This document shows, piece by piece, positions 15,381 to 24,365 of a DNA stretch of 31,043 bases. The notes below the pieces were generated by a model. That model was not told where the DNA came from. It ran no database searches and saw nothing but the letters and a program-made list of their open reading frames with translations. Position 1 is the stretch's first letter; each line of letters opens with the position of its first letter. Made by a program: the position numbers and the translations under genes. The stretch comes from a virus, in the IMG/VR virus record IMGVR_UViG_3300020396_000024, positions 1-31,043 of that record; one strand, 5' to 3'.

Positions 15381-15400
15381 AGGTTATTATGATATAACCT
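15381..15400. promoter_or_regulatory. inverted repeat upstream of uvsX (operator or promoter)
   Basis: AGGTTAT-TATGAT-ATAACCT is a perfect 7 bp inverted repeat with a 6-base spacer, 21 bases before the uvsX ATG and just after a terminator. The centre reads TATGAT, a plausible -10. A dimeric regulator site or an mRNA hairpin are both possible. Confidence 0.4.
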
Positions 15401-15420
15401 TAAACAAAACATTTACATAC

Positions 15421-16530
15421 ATGGCAAAGAAAGATTTTAGTTTCGCAGATATAAACTCAGAGTTAAAGACATTGAATCCACTAGGATCAATCATGGCAGA
15501 CTCTACATTCAGTGAAGTTACAGAGTGGATCGACACTGGTAATTTCCACTTAAATGCATGTGTTAGTGGTTCACTATTCGGTGGATGGCCTAACAGCAGA
15601 ACATGCTCAATAGCTGGACCATCAGGTACAGGTAAAACATTCTTAGTATTAAACTCTGTTAGAAAGGCAATTGAAATGGGTTACAATATAATCTACTTTG
15701 ATTCTGAAGCAGCAGTTGATAAAGATCAAATGGAAAAGTTTGGTATTGACGTAACAAAAGTTAATTACCAACCTATTAATACTGTTCAAGAATTTAGAAC
15801 ATCAGTTACTACGCTTACTAGCAAAATGCAAGAAGTAAAACGCAATGGTGGAAAAACACCAAAGATCATGATGATTCTTGATTCTGCAGGTAACTTAGCA
15901 ACTCAAAAAGAAATTGATGACGCTAGATCAGGATCTGAAAAAGCAGATATGACAAGATCTAAGGTTCTAAAATCTATTTTTAGAATCATTATGACACCAT
16001 TAGCAGATCTTAAGATACCTTTTATTTTCACTAATCACACATATCAAACGCAAGACTTTATTTCAAGACAAGTCGCAGGTGGTGGAACTGGACCAGAATA
16101 TGCAGCATCAATTGTTTTATATTTAGGAAAGGCACAACTTAAAGATACAGGTGGAGATAAAGCAGGTATTATTGTAACAGCTAAGCCTAATAAGAATCGT
16201 TTTGCAAAACCAACTAATATTAAATTTCATTTACACTTTACAGAAGGTATGAATGCATATGTTGGATTAGAACAATACATCGATTGGGAAGACATTGGTA
16301 TTACTAAAGGTATTATTGAAAAGGGTGAGAAGATTCCTAAAGCAACATCAAGAAATTGGATATGTAAGCATTTAGATCACACTGTACCAAACAAAGAATT
16401 CTTCACAGATAAAGTATTTACTCAAGAAATCTTAGAGAAGATTGAAAGTAGAATCAAACATGTGTTTAATTACAACACAGAAGAAAGAGAAATTGATTTA
16501 GAAGCTATATTAGAATCAGATGAAGATTAA
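15421..16530 (+). CDS. uvsX: UvsX/RecA-like recombinase
   Basis: 369 residues, close to T4 UvsX (391). Walker A is GPSGTGKT (66-73), Walker B is in IMMILDSAGNL (about 151-161), and the core has the RecA-type pattern NHTYQTQDF followed by the Gly-rich DNA-binding loop VAGGGTGPEY. The acidic C-terminus (ESDED) is usual for this group. It forms filaments on single-stranded DNA for strand exchange, repair and recombination-dependent replication, working here with gp41 and gp46/47 encoded downstream. It heads the recombination/replication operon and the next gene overlaps its end by 11 bases. Confidence 0.95.
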   Translation: MAKKDFSFADINSELKTLNPLGSIMADSTFSEVTEWIDTGNFHLNACVSGSLFGGWPNSRTCSIAGPSGTGKTFLVLNSVRKAIEMGYNIIYFDSEAAVDKDQMEKFGIDVTKVNYQPINTVQEFRTSVTTLTSKMQEVKRNGGKTPKIMMILDSAGNLATQKEIDDARSGSEKADMTRSKVLKSIFRIIMTPLADLKIPFIFTNHTYQTQDFISRQVAGGGTGPEYAASIVLYLGKAQLKDTGGDKAGIIVTAKPNKNRFAKPTNIKFHLHFTEGMNAYVGLEQYIDWEDIGITKGIIEKGEKIPKATSRNWICKHLDHTVPNKEFFTDKVFTQEILEKIESRIKHVFNYNTEEREIDLEAILESDED

Positions 16531-16819
16531 TCAGGACAATCTACCCATTAAATACATTATGGGTATCGAAAAAGATTTACCTGAATATCCAACCGGCTTT
16601 GACATACTTTACAATGAAATACAATTGTGTGTTAGAATGCCAGATAGACATAAGGGTAATTTTACTTTACATGCCCTAAAAACTTACAGGTTTCAAGAAA
16701 CAGAAGAATCTAAATTATTAGAATCTATAGCAGACTTAATCGATTTAGGTATTGTAGAACCAGTAAACACCGAGGAAAATAAACTTTCTTGGAAAATAAT
16801 TCAAAACCCATTCGCATGA
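16520..16819 (+). CDS. hypothetical protein, 99 aa
   Basis: ATG 16520 overlaps the last codons of uvsX in another frame; a second ATG at 16559 (MGIEKDLPEYPTGF) is an alternative start. The end overlaps the next gene by ATGA. The C-terminal half (ESKLLESIADLIDLGIVEPV) looks like a short winged-helix-type helix pair, but this is not strong. Coupling on both sides indicates expression with uvsX and the oxygenase. Confidence 0.6.
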   Translation: MKINQDNLPIKYIMGIEKDLPEYPTGFDILYNEIQLCVRMPDRHKGNFTLHALKTYRFQETEESKLLESIADLIDLGIVEPVNTEENKLSWKIIQNPFA

Positions 16820-17400
16820 TAGCAGTATTTGACAATTTTATAAAAGATAAAGATTTCTTAAAAGAGATACAATCAAACTCATCAACAATATTTGGAAACC
16901 CAGGCGTTTATAAATGGTATGACGGATGGTTTAATAATTCTCCAGCAAACAACACTGCAAAGAAATTAATTCAATACATATGGGGTGAAAATTGTCCCAT
17001 TTCGCAAACATTTGAAATTTCAGGTTTTGAGTATTGGACAGGAATTCAAGAAGCTAAGAATATTGGCGATAATTTCGAAGACAATCTACCAATGCATTTT
17101 GACAAAGATGAAGCTTGGTGGGAGAAAACAGGTGAATTTAAAACACCAATAATGGGTTCAATCTATTATCCACATCAAGATCAGTTTGAAGGCGGCATGT
17201 TAGAAATTTATACTAACGGCGAAGATAATCCACCAGAAATTGTTTATGCAAAACCAAATAGATTAATAATATTCGAAGCAGGAAAAGATCCACACCGAGT
17301 TACTGTTGTAACAAAAGGACAAAGGTTAGCAATCGCCATAAATTTATGGGAAGAAATACCTTACAGTAAACAAATCGGTAACTTTAACATAGAAGGATAA
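16816..17400 (+). CDS. 2-oxoglutarate/Fe(II)-dependent oxygenase
   Basis: 194 residues from ATG 16816 (ATGA overlap with the previous stop); a TTG 27 bases upstream is unlikely. Prolyl-4-hydroxylase-like fold: MHFDKD gives the HxD iron ligands (H94, D96), GGMLEIY lies in the core, and DPHRVTVVTKGQRLAIAINLW gives the distal His (H160) and the 2OG-binding Arg (R170). It should hydroxylate a protein or small substrate using 2-oxoglutarate and O2. Such genes are common in marine T4-like phages and their targets are unknown. Its position inside the uvsX-gp41 operon suggests action during replication. It lacks features that would make me call it a TET/JBP base oxidase. Confidence 0.8.
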   Translation: MIAVFDNFIKDKDFLKEIQSNSSTIFGNPGVYKWYDGWFNNSPANNTAKKLIQYIWGENCPISQTFEISGFEYWTGIQEAKNIGDNFEDNLPMHFDKDEAWWEKTGEFKTPIMGSIYYPHQDQFEGGMLEIYTNGEDNPPEIVYAKPNRLIIFEAGKDPHRVTVVTKGQRLAIAINLWEEIPYSKQIGNFNIEG

Positions 17401-17410
17401 ACAACATTAT

Positions 17411-18727
17411 ATGCAATTCGGTCAAGACTTTGAAAAAATATTCTTTAGGTTATCATTAGTAAAGCCTAAATACTTACAAGCTATTAAGAAAAGCTTTTAT
17501 ACATCTGAAGAGATAGATTTATTAAGCTACTTATCTAATAAGTTTTATGATAAGTTTCATGAGACTCCAAGTAAAGACCAATTATGGTTATTAATTGGTA
17601 GACATGAAAGAGCTAAAGAAAAGATTAATGAAGATTTATTAGATTTAGTTTTTAAAACAGATCTTGACCAATATGATGAAGAATGGTTAACTACTACCGC
17701 TGAATCCTGGATCAAATGGCGCACCTTTGATACAACTCTAATAGATACTATCGAATTTATTAAGACTACTAAGGTTACACCTGAGAACGCAGATACTGTG
17801 ATTCAAAAAGTTAAAGGTCTTATTAATGACAGAAACAATATATCATTTAATTCTGATCTTGGTTTAGATTTCTTTGATGTTGATGCACACGATCAAAAAG
17901 AAACAGAAAAGGTAAGCTCAGGATATAACTTTATAGATAGAATGCTAGGAGGTGGATATGATAAGGGAGGTAATCTTATTGTATATGCAGGTGAGCAAAA
18001 TATTGGTAAATCAATCTACTTAGCAAATGACGCAGCTAACTTTGTAAAAATGGGAACTAACACTGTAGTAATTACTGCAGAAATGGCAGCTCATAAATTT
18101 GTAAAAAGAATTGGATCAAATTTACTTAGTGTTAACATAGGCGAGTATGCCGAGAAAGCAAAAGCAAAAGATCACATTAAAAGAAGATTAGAAACAGTAG
18201 GCGATGGATTTACACCACCTGGACAATTATTCATTAAGCAAATGCCAACATCTCAAGCTACAGTATTAGATATTGAAGCATATGTTAGTCAAATTGAAGA
18301 AGAACGTCAAATAAAAGTCGGTGCAGTAGTAATTGATTATATCAATATCCTTGCCAATTATAGAAATCTAAATACTGAAAATACTTATATGAAGATCAAG
18401 CAGATTGCAGAAGATCTTAGAGCTATGGGTATTAGAAATGATTGGTTAATAGTTACTGCAACACAGATAAACAGAAATGGCTATAACTCATCAGATATTA
18501 CAATGACAGATATTGCAGAATCAGCTGGACTTTCTCATACGGCAGATATAATGTTCGGTATTATTCAAGATGATTTAATGAGAGCAAATTCAGAGTATTG
18601 GTTAAAGGTCTTAAAAATCAGAGACGGTGAAGGTAAGGGTACTAAATGTAAATTAAATATTAATTGGAATTACATGAGGCTTATTGAGACAGATGACATT
18701 ACTAATTCAAATTTACACGGAATATAA
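17411..18727 (+). CDS. 41: replicative DNA helicase (gp41, DnaB-like)
   Basis: 438 residues (T4 gp41 475). An N-terminal helical domain (1-160) is followed by a RecA-like motor: Walker A GEQNIGKS (194-201), VVITAEMAAHK after it, Walker B AVVIDYINILANYRN (about 307-321), then a sensor ATQINRNGY and an SxDI segment typical of gp41/DnaB. It unwinds DNA 5' to 3' as a hexamer at the fork and partners with a primase not found in this window. It starts 10 bases after the oxygenase gene. Confidence 0.93.
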   Translation: MQFGQDFEKIFFRLSLVKPKYLQAIKKSFYTSEEIDLLSYLSNKFYDKFHETPSKDQLWLLIGRHERAKEKINEDLLDLVFKTDLDQYDEEWLTTTAESWIKWRTFDTTLIDTIEFIKTTKVTPENADTVIQKVKGLINDRNNISFNSDLGLDFFDVDAHDQKETEKVSSGYNFIDRMLGGGYDKGGNLIVYAGEQNIGKSIYLANDAANFVKMGTNTVVITAEMAAHKFVKRIGSNLLSVNIGEYAEKAKAKDHIKRRLETVGDGFTPPGQLFIKQMPTSQATVLDIEAYVSQIEEERQIKVGAVVIDYINILANYRNLNTENTYMKIKQIAEDLRAMGIRNDWLIVTATQINRNGYNSSDITMTDIAESAGLSHTADIMFGIIQDDLMRANSEYWLKVLKIRDGEGKGTKCKLNINWNYMRLIETDDITNSNLHGI

Positions 18728-18736
18728 AAAACTACT

Positions 18737-19174
18737 ATGGCAACAAACGATAAAATATTTAATAATTCATTCGATTCACCAGACTTCGAATTAACAGACA
18801 TAACTTTCGATCTAGATCCTACGTTTAAAGACAATAGAGATGAAGAAATAAAAATTCATTTTGACATGATTGCTACTAAAATACATGATCTAATAGAAGG
18901 ATCGAGATTTAAGGCATTTAACAAGGTAGATGATTTAGGTAGATGTAATAAACTAAAGAAATCAGATATTAATGATGTATATGGATATATCTCAGATGAG
19001 ATGGCTGCTAAGTTTAGTCGCATAGATTTATTCAGCGAACTTTGTGTATATTTCGACATTAACCCAACCAAATTTTATAGCTCTCTTTCAAATGTATACA
19101 AAGAAGATCTTATACAAGAACTAGACAAAAAAACTGGAATTTTAGGAAAAAAGAACATCAATAAATTGTTTTAA
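18737..19174 (+). CDS. hypothetical protein between gp41 and gp47, 145 aa
   Basis: Not recognised. The N-terminal 40 residues are acidic and low-complexity (FNNSFDSPDFELTDITFDLD), the rest is helical. It ends KKNINKLF, a hydrophobic tail like that of the polymerase C-terminal half. The TAATG overlap with gp47 indicates co-expression with the recombination nuclease. By location a replication accessory factor such as a helicase loader is conceivable, but no motif supports it. Confidence 0.65.
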   Translation: MATNDKIFNNSFDSPDFELTDITFDLDPTFKDNRDEEIKIHFDMIATKIHDLIEGSRFKAFNKVDDLGRCNKLKKSDINDVYGYISDEMAAKFSRIDLFSELCVYFDINPTKFYSSLSNVYKEDLIQELDKKTGILGKKNINKLF

Positions 19175-20289
19175 TGATTGACCAAAAGACACTAGGTCAA
19201 GAGGTCAAAAGAGTTTGGGTTCTTGGCGATTTACACTTTGGAGTAAGGGCCAATTCTATGGAATGGTTAGAAATTCAAAAAGATTTCTTTGAGAATTTAT
19301 TTATACCTACTCTAATAAAACACGTTCAACCTGGCGATGTATTAGTACAAGTCGGAGATACGTTTGATAATAGACAATCTATTAATATCAAGGTATTAAA
19401 CTATGCAGTTACTTTATTCGAAAGGCTGGGTGAAATATTACCAGTGCACATTATATGCGGTAACCATGATATATGGGCTAAAAAATCAAATGAGATAACA
19501 TCAATTGATAGTTTAAAATGGATTCCTAATGTTCAGATCTATAAAGAACCAGAATTATTAAATTGGAATAATAGAAAAGTACTAATGATGCCATGGAGAA
19601 GAGATGCAGATCATGAAACATCAACTCTAGCAGATTTCCCACAAACAGATATAGTATTTTGTCATTCTGAAGTTAAAGGTATTTACCTCAATGCTAAAGT
19701 TAAAAACGAACACGGTACAGATTCTAATGTATATGATAAGTATACGAGGGTATATTCAGGACATATCCATTTTAGACAACAGCGTGGTAAATTATTAATG
19801 GTTGGTACTCCGTATCAATTGACCAGATCTGACGCAAACAACTCTAAGGGCTTTGATCTAGTAGATTTATCAAATATGGAAGAATCATTCTTTGAGAATC
19901 ACATTTCTCCCAAATTTCTTAAATATAATGTAACGCAATTGTTTGACATTACGCTAGGAACGTTTAAATCACAAATTAAAAATAACTTTGTTGATTTATT
20001 TGTACCTAGCCAAATAGCCACAACTAATGCTCTTAGTCAGTTGATCAATAAGATACAACAAATTAGTCGTAAGCTAGAACCTAATATTTATCAAGAAGAA
20101 AATTACATTGACAAAGATTTCCATGACATAGAAGAAATAGAAGAGATGTATAAAAATTACAACATCTTGAACCTATGTGATATGTATGTTGATAGTATAG
20201 GTGATGACGAAGAAATGAAACAAAAGCTTAAAGCAAAGTTAAAACAACTGTACACTCAATGTGCATATAACTACGACACCGAAGCATGA
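19174..20289 (+). CDS. 47: recombination nuclease subunit gp47 (Mre11/SbcD-like)
   Basis: 371 residues. Metallophosphoesterase motifs in order: GDLHFG (D19, H21), GDTFDNR (D62), GNHDIW (N97, H98), FCHSE and SGHIHF. These bind two metal ions in the Mre11/SbcD family. With gp46 it resects DNA ends, starting recombination-dependent replication and helping degrade host DNA. Its stop overlaps the gp46 ATG (ATGA), fitting a stoichiometric complex. Confidence 0.95.
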   Translation: MIDQKTLGQEVKRVWVLGDLHFGVRANSMEWLEIQKDFFENLFIPTLIKHVQPGDVLVQVGDTFDNRQSINIKVLNYAVTLFERLGEILPVHIICGNHDIWAKKSNEITSIDSLKWIPNVQIYKEPELLNWNNRKVLMMPWRRDADHETSTLADFPQTDIVFCHSEVKGIYLNAKVKNEHGTDSNVYDKYTRVYSGHIHFRQQRGKLLMVGTPYQLTRSDANNSKGFDLVDLSNMEESFFENHISPKFLKYNVTQLFDITLGTFKSQIKNNFVDLFVPSQIATTNALSQLINKIQQISRKLEPNIYQEENYIDKDFHDIEEIEEMYKNYNILNLCDMYVDSIGDDEEMKQKLKAKLKQLYTQCAYNYDTEA

Positions 20290-21956
20290 GAATAGATTTT
20301 ATAGAGTTTAAGAATTTCGCAAGTTATGGAAACCAATTGCAAAGAATAGAATTTGAGAAAACTAACTCAGAATTATTCTTAACACTTGGTAAAAATGGTG
20401 ATGGTAAAACTACTATCGCTAATGCTATGATATATGCTCTTTATGGTAAAGTAGAGGGTGTTAAATTATCTGATTTACCAAATAGAATTAACAAAGAATT
20501 ATACGTTCGTATAGGTTTAAAATGTGGTGCACTTCATATAGAAATAGAAAGAGGTTTAATGCCAAATAAATTTAGCGTTAAATTAAATGGTGTTGAATTT
20601 GATAAAGCAGGCAAGAAATCTGTACAAGACTATTTAGAAGAAGAGGTATTTGGTATTCCATATCATGTATTTAAAAACATTATTATTTTGTCGGTAAATG
20701 ATTTTAAATCATTCTTAACAATGTCTAATCAAGATAAAAAACAAATTATCGATAAGATGTTTGGTTTCTCTATTCTCAATGATATGCAGCGTCAAATAAA
20801 AGATGAGCGTAGACAAGTTAAGATGGATATTGATTCCTATGAAAGTGAACTTAATGAAATAATGAATTCTATTGGTTCTGTTAGGGGTAGACTTAACACA
20901 CTTTTAGAAGAATCAAATACTGCTAATAAATCAAAAATTGAAGAATTAAAAACAAATTTATTATCACTGAAAGCTAACGTAGAAACACTAGATACAGAGA
21001 GAACTAGTGCTGAAGGAGAAATGAATGCATTTAATACACAATACAGTGATAAACATTCTGATGCTAAAGATATTAAAAGAGAAATAGATTATCTAAATAA
21101 AAAACTCAAATTATATGAAAGTGGTCATTGTCCAACTTGTGAAACCAAATTAGATACCGAATGGCATACAAATCAAAAATGTGAGTTTGAAGAAAATATT
21201 AAAACAAACATGGACAGTATCAAATCTCTTAAAGGTGAGATGGACGTGTTATCAGAAAAAGTAACAGACGTAAGAGAATCTAAACTAAACCTAGAAGGAC
21301 AAATCTCAGATCACAAGGTTACGATGCGTGGGCTTAAGGAAGAATTAATGAAATTAAAGAGTACTTCAGGTGGTAAGGACTTTGATCATCTAAGAAATCT
21401 TATTACTGAGTTCGAAGAAAAAGAAGCTACCAAATCCAAAAACAAAGACACTTTAAATGGTGATTACAGTTTTATGGAAGTAATAGAACAAATATTAGGA
21501 GAGGACGGGGTTAAGAACTTAGCTGTCAAGACTATTTTACCGGGACTTAATACTAATATCGCTGCCATGGCACAAACGATGCACTTACCATTTCACATAA
21601 GATTTGATGAGAAATTTAATTGTATTATTAATCACTTAGGCGAAGATATTAATCCAATGACTCTTTCAACTGGTGAAAGAAAGAAAGCAGATTTTATTAT
21701 TATCATTGCAATTATTAAGATACTTAAGTTAAGATTTCCACAACTAAATATGTTGTTCTTAGACGAGTTGTTATCTTCAGTTGATCATGATGGTGTTTAT
21801 AACATTCTTAAGATATTAAATCAAGTAATTAAAGAAAATAAGATTAATACGTTTGTTATAAACCATACAGTATTACCACATGAAATCTTTGATAAAAAGA
21901 TTCAAATATACAGAGAAAATGGATTCTCTAAATTATCTATAGAAAGCATAGAATAA
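20286..21956 (+). CDS. 46: recombination nuclease ATPase gp46 (Rad50/SbcC-like)
   Basis: 556 residues (T4 gp46 560). Walker A is GKNGDGKT (35-42). Long coiled coils flank a zinc hook with CPTC (about 281-284). The ABC signature is LSTGERKK (about 460) and Walker B MLFLDELLSSVD (about 490), followed by a switch His in NHT. It is the SMC-like partner of gp47 and is translationally coupled to it. Last gene before the late region; a late-promoter-like element follows. Confidence 0.95.
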   Translation: MRIDFIEFKNFASYGNQLQRIEFEKTNSELFLTLGKNGDGKTTIANAMIYALYGKVEGVKLSDLPNRINKELYVRIGLKCGALHIEIERGLMPNKFSVKLNGVEFDKAGKKSVQDYLEEEVFGIPYHVFKNIIILSVNDFKSFLTMSNQDKKQIIDKMFGFSILNDMQRQIKDERRQVKMDIDSYESELNEIMNSIGSVRGRLNTLLEESNTANKSKIEELKTNLLSLKANVETLDTERTSAEGEMNAFNTQYSDKHSDAKDIKREIDYLNKKLKLYESGHCPTCETKLDTEWHTNQKCEFEENIKTNMDSIKSLKGEMDVLSEKVTDVRESKLNLEGQISDHKVTMRGLKEELMKLKSTSGGKDFDHLRNLITEFEEKEATKSKNKDTLNGDYSFMEVIEQILGEDGVKNLAVKTILPGLNTNIAAMAQTMHLPFHIRFDEKFNCIINHLGEDINPMTLSTGERKKADFIIIIAIIKILKLRFPQLNMLFLDELLSSVDHDGVYNILKILNQVIKENKINTFVINHTVLPHEIFDKKIQIYRENGFSKLSIESIE

Positions 21957-21962
21957 TATTAT

Positions 21963-21992
21963 GATATATAGAATAACTATTAAATATATAAT
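21963..21992 (+). promoter_or_regulatory. late-promoter-like element before the gp15-like gene
   Basis: GATATATAGAATAAC (21963-21977), with a second TAAATATATAATTTA at about 21979-21993, just before the GTG start at 22001. One of six or more GATATATAAW-type elements in front of structural genes. Confidence 0.45.
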
Positions 21993-22000
21993 TTAACTAA

Positions 22001-23056
22001 GTGGCTACGTACAATCTCAAATACAACAAAGACGATAGTGTTATCAGACATATTATTATAGGCCTGTTAGCAGATCTTAATAGTAAGTTAAGTTTTAGGA
22101 GACAATTAAGCAATGAAAATAGAGTTGTTGTTGATGTTCCTTTTTTCTATTCAGTGAGTGGAGATGAGAACTTCTTAAAAGACGCATTCTTATTTTCAAA
22201 TGCTAACGGTATTGGTTGTGATCCAGATGGCGAATTCGCCGATGGTAATTATGATAAAGTGCCAAGAGGTATTGTAAACCTAACATCGTTTGCTGTAGAT
22301 CCTTCAAAATTAGTTAATAAAAGAAACCTAGGTAACTATAATAGAATTAACGATGAAGGCTTTATGGAAGGCTTTGTTGCAGAATTTCAAATGATTCCAG
22401 TTAATGTAGGTGTTGATATTGAAATTTTAGTTTCAAGTCAATTAGATCTATTCAAAGTAACAGAAGCATTGGTTAAAAAAATGTATAAAGCTAATTTCTA
22501 TCATGTTGATGCAGGACACATAGAAGATGGGACATATAGAATAAGTTCTCAGTACATGATGCCAGACGATTACACACAAGAAAGACCTGTAGAATATGGA
22601 TTTGATGATAAGGGAAACCATAAGGTTACTTTTTCATTAGAGATAAATTCATTTATTCCTGACTTTAATTTTGAAGAAGATCAAATTAGAAAATATACAA
22701 CAGATTACTTTGCACTTGGTGCAATTGGTGATTATGTAGATCCTAACGGATTTATTTCAGGAGTTCCTGTAGGACATGTTTATTGTGACAACGGCACAGG
22801 TGCCAAATGGGAATATAATGGAACAGAATGGGTTCAAATAGGCACATGCGGAGATTCAGAATCTGAATCACTTGGAGAAAAACTTGAAACAAGAGAAGAA
22901 GTTGTTAACGTTACTAAAAGACGAAAACAAAGTAATAGAATGTTCACTATTGGAAACTCTTCGATAAACTTAGAAGACAAATTAACCGACCAGGATAGAA
23001 CAATGTTGGGCGACAATTATAGCGTCAAAGGGCGTGACTTACCATTCGAAGAATAA
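22001..23056 (+). CDS. probable tail protein, gp15-like (sheath stabiliser/tail terminator)
   Basis: 351 residues from a GTG start (GTGGCTACG), the only non-ATG start I accept here; no in-frame ATG lies upstream. The N-terminus IIIGLLADLNSKLSFRRQLS followed by VVVDVPFFYSV resembles T4 gp15 (an RRY-type helix, then kRql, then a VPxxY strand). GFVAEFQMIPVNVGVDIEIL and LFKVTEALVKKMY fit the gp15 core that packs on the sheath. Residues about 255-285 (VGHVYCDNGTGAKWEYNGTEW) look like a small beta insertion with two Cys. Late gene by promoter element and neighbours. Identification is by remembered pattern only. Confidence 0.45.
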   Translation: MATYNLKYNKDDSVIRHIIIGLLADLNSKLSFRRQLSNENRVVVDVPFFYSVSGDENFLKDAFLFSNANGIGCDPDGEFADGNYDKVPRGIVNLTSFAVDPSKLVNKRNLGNYNRINDEGFMEGFVAEFQMIPVNVGVDIEILVSSQLDLFKVTEALVKKMYKANFYHVDAGHIEDGTYRISSQYMMPDDYTQERPVEYGFDDKGNHKVTFSLEINSFIPDFNFEEDQIRKYTTDYFALGAIGDYVDPNGFISGVPVGHVYCDNGTGAKWEYNGTEWVQIGTCGDSESESLGEKLETREEVVNVTKRRKQSNRMFTIGNSSINLEDKLTDQDRTMLGDNYSVKGRDLPFEE

Positions 23057-23062
23057 TAGAAT

Positions 23063-23072
23063 GATATATAAA
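23063..23072 (+). promoter_or_regulatory. late-promoter-like element before the 395-aa gene
   Basis: GATATATAAA, 24 bases before the ATG at 23096; same core and similar distance as the copy before gp20. Confidence 0.5.
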
Positions 23073-23095
23073 GTAAATAAAAAATCTTAAATAAG

Positions 23096-24283
23096 ATGGC
23101 AAAATTAAATAAAAACATTATTTCACCAGTATCAGAACATACGAACGGTTATGTTTTCAACATTGCTGGCCAAAATTTTAAAGTAGTTGGAAGCCACATA
23201 AGCATGTTCAACGAATCAAATAAGGCTTTCAATTTATTACTGTCTGGTCAAAAAATGTTCAACATTAATGAAAGTACAGTTGAATTCATATATGACTACA
23301 ACGGTAAAAGCATAGTTTCTTCAATAGACGAGAATGCGTTTGATAACTTTAATAAAACAATTGAAACTAAAGAAAAATTAGCATTCTTAAAAGAAAGCAC
23401 TAAGACTGTAAAATTAGGAGGAGGATCAAGTACAGATGCTCTAAATGAAGCATCAAATGAAATCGCTCTTTTAGAAGCATATCTTTCTACAATGGTTAAA
23501 TCACCTAGAGGAATTAAATTTACATACAATGTTAATGAAAAAACTTACTTTGCTAATAACGCTGAATTATTAAATCACGGTTTTGGTATAGTAGAAACAA
23601 TCATATCTGCGGGGTATATTAAATATCAAGATAAATCATTATTTAGTTTATTTGAAAATACTTGTAAAAATCACGCATCTTATAAGAGATTAGACTTTTT
23701 AGTAGAATCAAAATCCAATAACATATCTGTTACTACTATGAAAGCAGGTCACAATGTGTATGTTTGGAGAATGAATGAAACTACAACTCTTGGTAAATTT
23801 AGTAAACTTTTACCTGATGCTGCAATAGAATACGTAGCAGAACAAACAGGAGCTGATGTAACATATCTAGTTGAAGATTTATTAGAATCATTTTCAGAAA
23901 GAAGAGAAGCTAAAAGAAATAAGATTTCACTAATGCACGAAATGATTGCTTTCTTAAAGGATCAAAAAGGTAGAATTGCCGAAGCAGACAGAAATCTTCC
24001 AGATATTAAAGCAGCTGATAATTTAATTAACACTGAAATCACTAGATTAAGTGAAGAACTTACAGATGCACAAAACGAAGAATTACTTGGTCTTTCTGAC
24101 GGTTATCTAGATGCTACAGTTTCTAGAGAAGCAGAAGGTTTAAAAGAAGGTGATCCTATTAAAGTTGATGCAGTAGAATACGCTTCAGCTGGAAAAGACG
24201 ACACATTAACTGTATTTGCAAACGACGAACCTCTTAGAATTGAAAAATTCAAAGTTGCCTTAGAAGCAGGTGCTGGAGTTTAA
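23096..24283 (+). CDS. hypothetical late (probable virion) protein, 395 aa
   Basis: Not recognised. The first 250 residues are mixed alpha/beta. Residues 280-345 are strongly helical and may be coiled coil (ERREAKRNKISLMHEMIAFL, then DNLINTEITRLSEELTDAQN). The C-terminal 60 residues look like a small beta domain (EGDPIKVDAVEYASAGKDDT). It has its own late-type promoter element and a terminator, and lies among structural genes, so a virion or assembly role is likely but not shown. Confidence 0.6.
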   Translation: MAKLNKNIISPVSEHTNGYVFNIAGQNFKVVGSHISMFNESNKAFNLLLSGQKMFNINESTVEFIYDYNGKSIVSSIDENAFDNFNKTIETKEKLAFLKESTKTVKLGGGSSTDALNEASNEIALLEAYLSTMVKSPRGIKFTYNVNEKTYFANNAELLNHGFGIVETIISAGYIKYQDKSLFSLFENTCKNHASYKRLDFLVESKSNNISVTTMKAGHNVYVWRMNETTTLGKFSKLLPDAAIEYVAEQTGADVTYLVEDLLESFSERREAKRNKISLMHEMIAFLKDQKGRIAEADRNLPDIKAADNLINTEITRLSEELTDAQNEELLGLSDGYLDATVSREAEGLKEGDPIKVDAVEYASAGKDDTLTVFANDEPLRIEKFKVALEAGAGV

Positions 24284-24307
24284 TACACACATATAAATTA
24301 TTAATTG

Positions 24308-24338
24308 AAGCCCGTTTGGAAACAAATGGGCTTTTTTG
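24308..24338 (+). terminator. terminator with GAAA tetraloop
   Basis: AAGCCCGTTTG (24308-24318) pairs with CAAATGGGCTT (24323-24333), an 11 bp stem with one G-T pair closed by a GAAA (GNRA) loop and followed by a T run. Confidence 0.88.
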
Positions 24339-24352
24339 TGTATAAACTTAAA
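24339..24352 (+). promoter_or_regulatory. promoter-like element before gp55
   Basis: TGTATAAACTTAAA immediately after the terminator and 14 bases before the gp55 ATG; similar to, but weaker than, the GATATATAAA late elements. Another ACATATAAAT lies before the terminator at 24289-24298. Confidence 0.35.
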
Positions 24353-24365
24353 CTAAATAGGATTA

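Noticed and set aside
16816-17400. Oxygenase as a TET/JBP-type DNA base oxidase
   Set aside because: The sequence pattern is that of prolyl-hydroxylase-like phage enzymes; nothing seen is specific to base oxidation.
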